Part shown: positions 1 through 11,107 of the stretch, one piece after another
Position numbering within the stretch: position 1 is the stretch's first letter
Layout: every line of letters begins with the position of its first letter
Source: Crossaster papposus
Taxonomy: Eukaryota; Echinodermata; Asteroidea; Velatida; Solasteridae
Direction: 5' to 3'
Length of the DNA stretch: 64,000 nucleotides
Assembly (NCBI GenBank): GCA_037893245.1
Contig: JBAIAA010000871.1
Span: 1-64,000, forward strand
Program-made: the position numbers and the translations under genes
Notes under the pieces: generated by a model
The model's database searches: none
Told to the model about the DNA's origin: nothing
The model's input: the letters and a program-made list of their open reading frames with translations, nothing else

Positions 1-100
1 AGTTCTGTTCATAAAACACTTGAGATATAGGCCTACCATGGAGGTATGAGAACGGCGAACAAGCTCAATTTGACCGCAAATGATTATTGCGCCTGAACAT

Positions 101-133
101 CGGGGGGTGGAGGGGGGGGGGGGGGGGGGGGGG
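101..133. repeat. Poly-G tract
   Basis: A nearly pure G run broken by two other bases. Runs of this length are hard to sequence, so its exact length should not be trusted. Confidence 0.9.
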
Positions 134-847
134 CATTGCTGTAACGGGGTGACCTTTTTATAAAAAGGCATGAACCCCCAATCAATCTGTACTGGGATGG
201 GCGGAGAGAAAACTATAGGTGTAGTAAACAAAACTCATAATGTACAAAACAATTTAACCATTGAAACCTTTTTGGGTGTTAATTAGATGATTGTTAGAAA
301 GGAAGAGTTTTGAATGTAATGTTTAGATCACCAGACCTCCCGGCTCCAGGACTGACAAACTTTTACTACAACCAAAGTCCTTGTTTGTTTCTTTTCTTGG
401 AACTATGTTAATTACATTTATAATGTATATTTCTTCACGATAACAACAAGCATGTTCTTGGAGAGTTTGGAACTTTGTTTTGAAGGGCCATCAAAAGCAT
501 CAATGTTCACAAAGTTCAATATTGGATAGTTACACGTGTATTTTGTTTAATCCAGTACACGTATTGGTGACTGTTACAAACATAATTATAGACAAACTGT
601 TTTCCTCAAAAGTTGAAAAACAAATTCCGAAAACCAAAAAGAAGGCATATTTTAGCAGTGTTTCTAAATCGTGGAATTCTGTGGTGGCAGTGGGTGATGG
701 CTTTCATAGTTCGATCTTGGAATGTCATCCACAGGAGTGCGTGCTGGATACACAATATTTGTCGCACAAAACAACATAAATGCATCCGTTTCTTCTGTTC
801 TCTTTTGAAATTAAAAAGAAAAAGAAGCATACGTTAACCCGCACAAC
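134..847. other. No recognisable gene
   Basis: AT-rich sequence. The overlapping short open frames at 480-837 on both strands show no domain, no good start context and no splice support, so I leave them out. Confidence 0.5.
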
Positions 848-2215
848 GCATGCTCGTTGAGTTTTCCACTATTTTTTTGTTTTAAAACGTTGCTGCTTCT
901 CGCACATTTCCTGTAAGATTATTTGATGGGTAAAAAAGCAAAACCTTCGTTTTATTTACTTTTGTAATGGAGAATATTTTTTTAAAGTGTACATCCTAAC
1001 CCTTGTTTATTATTTGTAAAGTGAAGCTTGAACTTTCACGGCCTTGTCGTGTCGAACCACACAGAGTTGGATAGCAAAGCCCATGAGACGGGAGGCTCGC
1101 TAGCTCAATTGATGACATCTGCTTGAAATTTGGCGGGAATTCTCTATCGGGCCCACGTTTTTTATCAATAAATATAAGCGCTCAGCGTCAGTGAAGCTAA
1201 AACTATGGATTCAGTAAAATATTTTATTATTTTTGCAAGTTGATTTTTGCAGTCCTGTTTTTGTTTAAAATGTGTAGTCTATTTATTATTTTACAAAAGA
1301 AGAAAATATTGTTGTTTAACTTCATACAACAAGACGTATACTTTATTCACAGGCATGCTCGTTGAGTTGTCCACTGTTATTTTTTATAAAAACGTTGCTG
1401 CTTTTCGCACATTTTCTGTAAGATTATTTAATGGGTAAAAAGCAAATACTTTGTTAAATTTTTTTTTGTAATAGAGGATATTTTTTAAAAGTGTACATCC
1501 TAACCCTTGTTTATTATTTGTAAAGTGAAACTTGAACTTTCACGGCCTTGTCGTGTCGAACCACACAGAGTTGGATAGCGAAGCCCATGAGACTGGAGGC
1601 TCGCTAGCTCAATTGATGACATCTGCTTGAAATTTGGCGGGAATTCTCTAACGGGCCCACGTTTTTATCAATAAATATAAGCGCTCAGCGTCAGTGAAGC
1701 TAAAACTATGGATTCAGTAAAATATTTTATTATTTTTGCAAGTTGATTTTGGCAGTCCTGTTTTTGTTTAAAATGTGTAGTCTATTTATTATTTTACAAA
1801 AGAAGAAAATATTGTTGTTTAACTTCATACAACAAGATGTATACTTTATTCACAGGCAAGCTCGTTGAGTTGTCCACTGTTATTTTTTATAAAAACGTTG
1901 CTGCTTCTCGCACATTTTCTGTAAGATTATTTGATGGGTAAAAAGCAAATACTTTGTTTAATTTTTCTTTGTAATAGAGGATATTTTTTAAAAGTGTACA
2001 TCCTAACCCTTGTTTATTATTTGTAAAGTGAAACTTGAACTTTCACGGCCTTGTCGTGTCGAACCACACAGAGTTGGATAGGGCTAGCGAAGCCCATGAG
2101 ACTGGAGGCTCGCTAGCTCAATTGATGACATCTGCTTGAAATTTGGCGGGAATTCTCTAACGGGCCCACGTTTTTATCAATGATAAGCGCTCAGCGTCAT
2201 TGAAGTTAAAACTAT
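848..2215. repeat. Tandem repeat, about 503-bp period, nearly three units
   Basis: The phrase GCATGCTCGTTGAG recurs at 848, 1353 and (GCAAG variant) 1856, giving periods of 505 and 503. Each unit carries the same internal order: an AT-rich part, a TGTACATCCTAACCCTTG phrase, an E2F-like site, a TATA-like box and an ATGGATTCAGTAAA phrase. The third unit has a short insertion near 2080 and loses the TATA-like box. A diverged partial unit restarts at 2485. No long reading frame runs through the units. Confidence 0.9.
1129..1205 (+). promoter_or_regulatory. Promoter-like motif set in tandem unit 1
   Basis: TTTGGCGGGAA at 1129-1139 fits the E2F/DP consensus. A TATA-like TATAAG lies at 1173-1178, and an ATG follows at 1205 that opens only a 12-codon frame. 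The same set recurs at 1633-1680 in unit 2, and the E2F-like site alone at 2142-2152 in unit 3. Function is inferred from motif order only; no transcript can be read from the sequence. Confidence 0.3.
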
Positions 2216-2662
2216 GAATCCAGTAAAATATGTTAAAACTTAAAGGTTTTTTTTCCAGAATGTAGATTTCATATTGATACAAAACACCGTATATCTCCAC
2301 ATTATGACAGATTCATGCTTTGAAATGTATACATTAGTTATGTAGCACGTGTTGTTTAATTAGTTTTGTGTCTTTTGAACAAACATTTTGTTTTTTCTTT
2401 ATGTGGACTGTCGGTTATTTTTTTTAAACAGAAGAAAATATTGTTATTTAAATTCATACCGCAAGATTAATACTTTATTCACACGCATGCTCGTTGAGTT
2501 GTCCACTATTACTGAAACAAAAATATTGTGTTTTCTTTAAGTTGACTGTCGGGCCGCACTGTCAGACTTTTGAATAATGATGTAAAACATGTGATTGAGA
2601 ATAAATATTTTACCTCCTTCAAAAATGTGTTATTGAATGTTTGTTGTTAAATGTGTCACAAG

Positions 2663-2763
2663 AGGGTGGGGGGGGGGGGGGGGGGGGGTGTACAGGTTGT
2701 TAGTGGATTTGTGTCGGGAGGAGGGTTTGGGGGGGGGGGGGGGGTGGGGGAGGGGGGGGGGGG
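2663..2763. repeat. Two poly-G tracts
   Basis: G runs at about 2666-2688 and 2728-2763, separated by a short TG-rich spacer. They may form quadruplexes or mark the ends of poly-G-tipped elements like the one at 56878. They are also prone to assembly error. Confidence 0.85.
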
Positions 2764-3384
2764 TGAATACGATAGGGGGAGATAAAATAAGTGACTAAGT
2801 CAATAAATTGCAGGGGAAGCATTTGAAACCTTGAAGCTGGTAATTTTGTTCAATAATTATGGCTGAACGTACAACCTATTGACCATAAGCACGCACATGA
2901 ATTTCCGCGAATTATAGTCTAACATAAAACAAGGAAAGCTGAAATCTGGTTTCGGGGGTTATGGTTTCGGTATTCGGAAATTGCGGAGGCGAAGGGTGCA
3001 CTTACTTAGTGTGGAAGCTATCTGGAACTAGAAATGAAAATGATCGCCGGAGACGGCCGGATATAGCAACGAAATGGGTTGGTTTCGTGTTCAATTAGGC
3101 GTCAATTTCCGCATGCGAAAACGTGATTTTTTAAATAGTGATAGATGGCGAAAGCTGTTCAGTGCAGCCCGTGTGAGGACGGGCGAGGGCAGGCCAAGCA
3201 GAGTGCCCGAGGCATGCTAGTGGAGCTCCGGCGAGAGTGGGTGAGGACCAGAGCGACTGTGAACGGTAGCTGAACAGTCGAGGATCAAGGAGATGAAGCC
3301 TGGTTGCCCACCGCCTCCGGGGTCTCGGCTGCGGGCGCTGGTGTTGCTGATATATCTACAGGACTAGTTTTAGGCCGCATGGGC
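2764..3384. other. Unassigned, GC rising toward 3140
   Basis: No reading frame or repeat is recognised. From about 3140 the sequence becomes GC-rich and may belong to the same degenerate rDNA-derived block that is clear from 3385 on, but I cannot align it by eye. Confidence 0.4.
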
Positions 3385-3970
3385 CAGGAAAACGGTCCAC
3401 TAGCCCTATAAAGACATAGCATTGCTGTATAATATAGACCCCTGGTTATAGAGTTCCGAGCCAGAACGATGTCTTGTTATTGGTCAGTCCAAAACTGCAT
3501 TACGGTCCAGGCTCGCTCATGCCGGCAGACGGCCGGGGGCCCTGCACCCCGGAACGGAGTCCACAGGCGCCGCCGCCCTGGGACAGGACCGGGCCCCTCG
3601 AGGGGAACCGGCCGTCTGAAAACGGCCTTGGTCGCGGACGGCGAACGTATACGACCAAAAAGAAGGGGTGGCACCGACATCGCCAACCCGATACCCGCTC
3701 GCCCGCGCCGGGTCGCCGCCATTTGGTTCCATCCCCGGCTCGACCGACCTAGTCCTTATAGCTAATCATTCTTCCAAAGTTACGGATCCGGCTTGCCGAC
3801 TTTCATTACCTATAATTGTTCTATGTTTACCTTAAAGACCAGCTACGGTTATGGGTACGACCCTAAGGCGACGGTTCCCTGCTTTTTCAAGGGCTGGCCA
3901 AAGCTCGTCGGACGCCGCCAGGTGCCGATTTCAGGGATCCTGCCCATTACCAAGAAAATATTTCCAAACG
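3385..3970 (-). pseudogene. 28S rRNA fragment, antisense and degenerate (D8 region)
   Basis: The plus strand reads as the complement of a metazoan large-subunit rRNA. The clearest block is near 3780, where GTTACGGATCCGGCTTGCCG matches the complement of the conserved 28S core. Then come a conserved GGTTATGGGTACGACC phrase near 3848, TTTTCAAGGGCTGGCCAAAGC near 3885 and a GGACGCCGCCAGG phrase. The very GC-rich part at 3510-3720 fits the expansion segment upstream in this orientation. Many substitutions and an eroded right side mean it is not a working gene. It is probably a dispersed rDNA fragment, carried here by a transposon or by repair. I infer this from remembered conserved cores; an rRNA covariance search would settle it. 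Confidence 0.75.
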
Positions 3971-4800
3971 GAGTGGAAATTCACTCCCTTCGAGTGAAAA
4001 TTCACTCCCACAGTCTGAAACCAGGGACCTGGGACCTTATTCACGAAGCATCCGCTATTACCGGGTCCGTAACAGCCTTTGCGGCTGGCCTAACTAGGTA
4101 TCGGTAAAATTGCGGAGCTCCGCTAATAATGGGGGTGTCGTTCAACGAGCTGTACGGGTGAATGAAGCGCATGCGTGAATATGTAACAATTTATAAGAGT
4201 CGAATTGTTATGAATCCAAAATACATATGGTAGCTGATTGCAGCCTATCTTTCAAATTCTTGGCCAAACAAAAGATGAATTTTCACAGTGCACTGGTTAT
4301 TTTCTCAAACTAAGGAACGATTTCGTGAACTGCTTCTGTGAAAGGCATCATACCAATCTATTCTTTTGGGGGGTTAAAAAACAAGAAGTTGACTTAAATC
4401 ACCAAAAACATAATTTTACGGGAAGGGCGGTATAATGAACAACAAATTATTAGCAAAACCACATCAATTGGTTTCTTGCCAACGCGGAGCAATTCATATT
4501 TTACCTAGACTATTATACCATGGCCTATTGTCAAACAGATTTCAAAGGCAGTTTTTTCGAGGGTGGTGTACATCTTACACTATCGGAAACAGTCTTCGAT
4601 TAACACAATCCGACATCCAAACGAATTTACAGTCATCACAAACACATTTTCGTGCAACAGTTAATAATCATGAGCTTTATTTGTTACGACACTTTCACTG
4701 ACGTCGACCACATTATTTTGTAATGTGCATTATAGAAGGCGGTTGTCAGTGAATTTATACATGAAAATCTGTCAAGAGACAATGCTACTTTCTGGATGAC
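3971..4800. other. No recognisable gene
   Basis: Two short open frames at 4238-4435 and 4435-4701 touch end to end but show no domain. They could be decayed parts of the neighbouring Harbinger element, which in intact copies also encodes a Myb-like protein, but no SANT-type helix pattern is visible. Confidence 0.4.
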
Positions 4801-5860
4801 AGCACCATTTCACAAGTTTAGAGTTGCATCCAGAAAGATGCGATGGCTCCTGGATGGCAGAGTTCACATACAAGTACTTGTAGGCCTTCTATACTGACAC
4901 CGTAAACACCTACCTTCGCTATGCAGGCACTGCCACCTCATTTTCCATCTGCCATATTGTAACGCCCGTGCCGGTTGGGCGGTAGAGGGCGCTGGAGCGA
5001 TTCCACGGTGGTGGGATCGCCCTGGTGGCTCCTGCTGGTGCGCCCCGGAAACCCGCCTTTGGATTGCGCAAGCGCCGAACCAGTTCTAACCAGTTCGGGT
5101 GCCGCGTGATTGCGGGAGCCTGAAGTCCATGTTTTGGTCGGCAAGAGGTCACAATAAACCAGAGAGAATCACCGGAAATACAGAATACTTGCGTCAAGAG
5201 TCCTTCTTGTGTGTGGTGTAGAACCCAGAGAAATCTACGTTACAATATTGAAAAGTTCCTTCTATGTTCTGTCGGGTTCTTCGGTGATGAATATTGTGTC
5301 GACGTTCTGCATCATCATCATCAGGTTGTGGTACTGGTGTTAGCAGCCATGATCGAAGTGGGTACGCAGAATCGCCTAGAAGGTGACCATCGTTTGCAAG
5401 ACCATTGGCTAGTAATTTTTGGTGGTTGAGGCTCGAGTGAGTCCACATAAACGAATCATGGGTCGAGTCTGGCCCATTTGCAACAATATTGGTGAACTTC
5501 TTCTGGTGGTCGCAAACCCCCTGGACATTTATAACATGGTAGTTACGTCTGCATAATAGGCACCTTCGTCACGTGCATGACATAATCTCGACGGTGATCC
5601 ATCAAGGCATCCCAAAACGTTTGTAATCCGACGATGACGTTCATCATAGAAACCTTCTTTGATCAGATTCTGACTGGCTATAGGTTCCTCGGAAATCGAA
5701 TTATTTGTGGCGAAATTCTTTTAAGGAGAGTTGCGACCCGGGTAACAATTCGAGAAGTTAGACGGCTGACTAATTCCACTTAAATCTCCATTTGTTAATT
5801 GAAAAGAAACTTCGGCGAAAATAGGAGGGCTGTAGTGTGATCTGCGTGGCGGGTAGGCCT
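4800..5860 (-). pseudogene. PIF/Harbinger (HARBI1-like) DDE transposase, broken
   Basis: Read on the minus strand and allowing several frameshifts, the family's pieces appear in order. A GDLSGISQPS helix-turn-helix part lies near 5790-5740, then LLKRISPQIIRFP near 5715. GCLDGS with the first catalytic Asp is near 5600, and QKKFTNIVANGPDSTHDSF near 5500-5450. GDSAYPLRSWLLTP with the second Asp is near 5370, and RRTRQNIEGTF with the catalytic Glu near 5265. The expected follow-on GRWKMRWQCLH lies at 4956-4920, on the far side of a solo LTR. The family cuts and pastes DNA at TWA targets. Frameshifts and stops make this copy dead. I do not see its terminal inverted repeats. Confidence 0.85.
4958..5244 (+). 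mobile_element. Solo LTR (287 bp) inside the Harbinger transposase
   Basis: It starts TGTAAC and ends GTTACA, the TG...CA inverted tips of retroviral-type LTRs. It contains AATAAA at about 5152 and is flanked by the 4-bp duplication ATAT (4954-4957 and 5245-5248). Removing the LTR and one ATAT rejoins the transposase frame exactly at EGTF-QY-GRWK. No internal region is present, so it is a product of LTR-LTR recombination. A 4-bp duplication suits Gypsy-type elements. Confidence 0.85.
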
Positions 5861-6811
5861 ATTGCATGCGACCTCTGTGTCGGATGTTCAAATTGATCAC
5901 GGATTAAATCTTTCACCTCCAACAGTACATGCTTTGTGAATAAGGTCCTAGACGGTTTTTTTTACTCGAAAAAGATTGAAATCTAATCAAATTCCGCTGA
6001 AATCTAGTCAAATTCCACTGAAATTGTACCATTTATGTGTTTCAATCTAAATTTAGAGTGAGAACCACTCTAAACAGCCTAGTTTCACTCTTTGGAATTT
6101 AGAGAGATAATGTTGTTTTTTTCCGGGGCACCACCCGGCGTCTGCGGTCTCTCTAAATTTGCAGGTCTCTCATACATGGCCTAGAACCAAAGTTATTGTG
6201 ATTTTCGTTCAAACTTTTGCCACCACTGATTGTTGTGTTCCTTATTCCCCAAATAAAGGATAAAAACAATTTATTGCTTTAGGCCATCAAATCTTAAAGA
6301 ATGACGATGTATAACTATTTGAAACCAGTGATTGGATGACCAGAAAGGCAAAACAGTTGGCAATTATTTGGTAGTGTACATTATAATAGACCAGCGCCGG
6401 CTTCCTTTTAGTAAATTATATTAAGTAGGAAGATTGTACAATGCCCCCTTTTGGACGAGTAGGCTACATGTACATTATTTATTACATGTGTCATTCTTGC
6501 ATAGCAAGTGTGGACAGGCTCTCCTAACTTGCAAGTAATAGATTCCGCCTGGGTTGATTAAAGTCCTTCATTAGTCCACTATCAATATTTTTTGTTCATC
6601 CCCCCCCCCCCGCAAATTTTTTTTTTATTTTTTTTTAAATCGACCCAGGACTGAATTTAATCGCAGAATAAAACTTTTATTTTTTATTTGTGGCTCTGAG
6701 GTAATTAAAAGAAATAAAGGCCGAAATTGTAAATGGTCTGATTCCCATCGGGTTAATACAAAGTCACCACGACAATGTGCGAACCAGACTAAAATTTGAC
6801 ACATAACAATT
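5861..6811. other. No recognisable gene
   Basis: AT-rich sequence with poly-C and poly-T runs near 6600-6640. No coding or repeat structure is recognised. Confidence 0.5.
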
Positions 6812-7811
6812 AGACAGTTATGAAATCAGCACTGTGGCAAGTTGTTTTTACTTGTTCGACAAAGCTCAGGCAGGTGTTTGCAAGGACAAATTCTTTCACG
6901 GTTTAAACATATTGAAAAGGCAATGACTGGGTCGATGAATCATTTTTTTCTGATCCCTTTCTTTTTGTGGTAAACATACCTTACACATTTAAGGTGATGT
7001 ACCCTCCACATGGCCACTATTTATGTTAATGCATAGCTGGCATCTTCGTCTCATGTCTCTCAGTAGGGCGCTTTAGTAACGAGACGGTACGCACAAGGAG
7101 ACGGTAACGCGAGCGAAAAAAACAAACTGCGCATGCGCCAACCTGAAATCTCTCCGTCCCGTTGATTTTCGGAACGGTACTCGGCCAACATAGCGTTCGT
7201 TCCCTAAACACGACGTAAGAGAGAGAGAGCTGAAAAAATAATTTGTATCTAGAAATATCTATGCTGACTATGGAGGGTACTACAATGAATGAAGATAACA
7301 ACAGGGAATCAATTAGTGTTGGCGATGTCTGTTCGGTAAGTAGCTTATTCTATACCTCAATCTATATACAATAAATTGATGGTTTGGCCGTTTAGGCCTA
7401 CTTTGGGGGCCCTTTTTCATCGTAATGCAGGACGTGCCTGCACGCTGTGCACTACAGCCCACCGACAAAAGCATGAATTCTTCATCATCCAAAATGTCAA
7501 GAACATATGCACAGACAACTGTCTCTCTGACTTCGTGAAGATTCGCCATGATTGTTGAGATCATGACTAAATTTAAACGATAGCGCGCGCGCGGGAATTG
7601 GATACGGACTTTGCGTCCCCGTCGCCTTTAGCACCACAGCGAAAGCGCTTAAATATCACGACGGTAACAAGAGTGCGGGACCCGTCACAGTTGGTTAAAC
7701 ACTCGGTCTCCTGTGCGTACCGTCTCGTTACTAAAGCGCCCTAGTCTCACTGCCCGCCTTATCATCCCAACTTGCCACAGTGCTGATTTCAGTACTTTTC
7801 ATAACTGTCTT
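6812..7811. mobile_element. Nested inverted-repeat element (MITE-like)
   Basis: An outer pair of about 30 bp at 6812-6843 and 7769-7811 (AAATCAGCACTGTGGCAAG and its complement) encloses an inner pair at 7066-7105 and 7705-7743 (AGGGCGCTTTAGTAACGAGA and complement). The interior has no long frame. This fits a non-autonomous DNA transposon, possibly one inserted in another. I cannot read a clean target duplication. Confidence 0.6.
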
Positions 7812-8789
7812 GTTTGTTCAGTCATTCATGACAATGACATAATGACACTCATACCATTGGACAGAGGGCATTCTACCCTTTCAACAGACATTTTTATTTT
7901 TAGAAACATTAAGTAGTTTTGCAATAATTAAAATGAATTTTAAAATGGGTATACTTTTTAGGTGGACACCCGGTATAGCCATTGCCATTTTTTCAAACGT
8001 AATGTTGCAAACGGAAGTAGGCCTACAGCTACATGACGTCGAGATTAACCACGGTGTGATTGGACACTCCACATTATAAGTCCCGCCTATATACTTAGAA
8101 AAAACCATAAGATTTCATGAATGAATTAACCAAGGCCATCTGACAGCCCCAGTTGATTTGTATAGAGGTCGCGTGAGGTCGCTGATTTTGTTGCACTGTG
8201 CATGCTAAACTATTAAACTGCAGCACGTGGGTGGATTTCGGACAAATAAACGACGATGGCCTTGGCCAAGGCTAAACTACATCAGCTCTATTTGTGTGCA
8301 AATGTGTTTTGTACAGGAAGCCTATACTCTATCAAGCAGTTGGTGTTTTATTGATTTTGAATGACACTTAAAAACAATCTTGGTCAAAGGTCAAAGTCTT
8401 GTGTCAAAGGTATGGTGACCTTCCTTTTTTTATTGTTTTTATGGTTGAAGCGTGCATACCGCCTGATGCAATTAAGCCGTGTGTAAACTGAATAACTGGC
8501 AAATACCTCTCTGGCAAAACCACCATAAAATTGTCAATTTTTTATTTTTTTATTTTAAGGGTACGGTTTATTAGAGCATTTAATTCTGATCATTTGCCGA
8601 TTTATGGTTTATTCCTGTAAAAGAGATGGTTTCGGGAGCTGGAAATGTCAATTTTTTTTAAAAGATGCACACCTGCAGCATGGATTCCACTAAAAACTGG
8701 CATGCCTTCATTACTAATTGATTTTACATGCACAGCAATTTTTTTCAAAATCGGAAGACCTAAGGTCCGAAGGTGTTTTGGTCCGACAT
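7812..8789. other. No recognisable gene
   Basis: Short open frames on the minus strand near 7881 and 8602 lack any domain. Nothing else is seen. Confidence 0.45.
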
Positions 8790-8860
8790 CAAAATATAGC
8801 CCCCCAAATTCACCCATTTCTGATAAGCAATTATCAATGGCGTATCCTACCTTTAAGTAC
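8790..8860 (-). mobile_element. TTAA-type MITE, truncated end
   Basis: The last 70 bases match the end of the AGGTAGGATACACCA family found at 21627, 34599 and elsewhere, including CAATTATCAATGG and GTATCCTACCTTTAA. Only this terminus is present. Confidence 0.75.
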
Positions 8861-9325
8861 ATAACCTTTACATGCTAGCCAATCTATTTGGGCTTACTTT
8901 TGTATGTGACTATTAGGTCTTTTTAGGTGATTTTGCTATCTGCATGTCCATGCCCAAGCCACTGACTCATGAGAAGATACATGTACCAATCTCCCTTTTT
9001 CTCATATCAGAGGATCCCTTTCTTCATTGCTTCCTTCTTGGAGTTTGCATGTGATCTGCATCGCCGACCTCAAACTTTGCAATCGGTCTCTGTTAAAATG
9101 CTTATCCCAGAAAGGTACGCAGCAGAAAATCTGTACAAAAAGATGCATACACGGGTCATAAAATAATGTACATGTACAGCGAGATTAACACACTATACCA
9201 AACCATGCAAACAGGAAACATGGGGGTCAGGTCAGCAGAGTGGAAACCAGGCCATGGTTTCACTAGGATGCTTTTCTAGATCATTTGGGAGAGTATAATC
9301 GTATAATCCTTTGTTTTAGTGTAGT

Positions 9326-9567
9326 TAAACCAGTTCGCGCCGGGATTATTTTAACATCGCCGAGCCGACGGGCGGGATTATTTTTAACGAAACTCGATTC
9401 GAAGCGTGTTCAGGCTGATAGTGTCGGGAAGCACACCCACGCATTTCCGGCCTTGCGCGCTGCTGACATACATTTCCGAACTTGAACTTGGCGTGTTTAT
9501 GCGTCATCCGTTTTGAATTTGGGGAAATTGTTGCGTTTATATACGTCATCCGGCGCGAACTGGTTAA
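9326..9567. mobile_element. CCAGTTCGCGCCGG-family MITE
   Basis: Terminal inverted repeats ACCAGTTCGCGCCGG (from 9329) and CCGGCGCGAACTGGT (to 9564) enclose about 235 bp with no frame. Relatives lie at 29995, 37012, 37149 and 56082. The flanks are TTAA-like (TTAAA left, TTAAG right). Confidence 0.9.
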
Positions 9568-10996
9568 GAAAACGTTGACTAAATACTTATTTTTCTCGCA
9601 TCCAGAAAAACTTTAAACCCCAAATTTTGATTCTAGGCCCCTTATAAATGTAGAAAATTAATTAATGTGACAAAGGCATTCCCTTGTAATTGTTCAAAAA
9701 AATACATTGAACTTCAAATACATTGTAAAAGGACCTACCGAATTAAAGATGAAACACAGAGGAAACCAGGTAGGAAGAAAGCCACTTGAGAATGACAAAC
9801 ACTGTTAAACAAGAAAGATAGTAAGACTTTGAGAATATGCTATTACATGCAAAAACAACCAAAAGCTACGGGTACTGACTTCAACTATAGACAAACTAAA
9901 AGATATTCCTAACATTTTCTGTTTGCATCCATTTCCTATTCCAACTTCACTCCACAAATTATAATCTGTATACAAAAAGTCAGCAGAAGTTGTAACCTGC
10001 CTGTTCGTAGATGTAAAATTAAAAACCCAACACTCAAAATTTACCAGGCTGTAGTGATCAGGTCTCAGCAGACATGTTTCGGAAAACATTATAAAGCAAC
10101 TATTTTGCAATACTACAGGGTGGATAACAAAAAATGTCCCACTTTTGAAATTTTTTCCTTAAATTAATATTCTATAATTGTTTGCAAATCTGTTTACATA
10201 GGTTGAAAGACAATGGTTCAGTGCTGTTTGTGTGCAATTGCACATACTTAACACGTCACACATGAGTGAGCACAGGCTAATTCCGTAAATTGCGATACAT
10301 CAGTTTTGCGCAAAAAAAGTGCTGGGTTGAAAACAGGACCTGAGACCAGGACTAAGGCAGTATTGCTCATTTTCAATGGTCTAGATGTGACGGGCCCATT
10401 TATATATTGCCCTTGCACCGCCCTGACTTGACACTTATACATTGGCTATCATTTGAGTGCACGTTTGCCAAGCGAGTCATTCACCCCACAGCCTTTATAC
10501 AGGCAACATAACTCTAAATGTGCAAGTTACGTACGGTGTGCATTCCCCAATTTTTTACATGCTAAGATGCAGTAACACCAGAGTAAAGAACCGGACACAT
10601 ATGTACACCATCCTATAGTTGTGTCACATTTTCTCGATGTCTCATAGAAATAAGCCACTAGAAGTGTAGTCATTTTTATGGAAGAGAAATGTATCAAACC
10701 ACAAAGACGTTGGCTGAACAGTATCTAGGGGCTGTATTAATGCATGTGTGGCGTGTTTAGTACATGTATACCGAGGTCCCGATGTTTATAATATTCTCTC
10801 ATTGCAATGAATTAGTGACCAATGCACTGGTCAAAAATGTGTCCACAGAACCGATGATTTACTTTCTATCTTCAACATGAATCTTATGAATCTTAACAGA
10901 GAAGAAAAAGAATAATTTGCAGTGTTGTAAAAAAAAAAAAGGGGGGGGGCACTAATGCCCACCCGTAGTACCTCCACTGGGAGGGGGACGCATTAC
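9568..10996. other. Unassigned; expected to hold later exons of the 12-kb minus-strand gene
   Basis: The gene at 10997-12051 must continue on the minus strand into or beyond this stretch, because its third exon ends at a donor. I found no convincing exon here. CAGGGTGGATAACAAAAAATG near 10119 looks like the tip of a DNA transposon. Confidence 0.35.
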
Positions 10997-11107
10997 CTCA
11001 GCTTCAGTACCTTGCTCCTGACCATGTTTAAACTCTATTTCAACGACATCAAGCCACTCTGCCCATGTCCAGTTGAAAATCTGAACTCTGTATCTTTCCT
11101 GATCAAC
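10997..11107 (-). CDS. Exon 3 of the uncharacterised minus-strand gene
   Basis: 111 nt, exactly 37 codons with no stop, between a CCTCAG acceptor and a GTAATG donor. It was hidden because no Met occurs in it. Confidence 0.6.

Noticed and set aside
848..2215. Histone or snRNA gene cluster
   Set aside because: No histone frame, no 3' stem-loop and no Sm-site or snRNA-like sequence in any unit.
3469..3765. Four overlapping GC-rich frames on both strands
   Set aside because: They fall in the expansion segment of the antisense 28S fragment and encode nothing recognisable.
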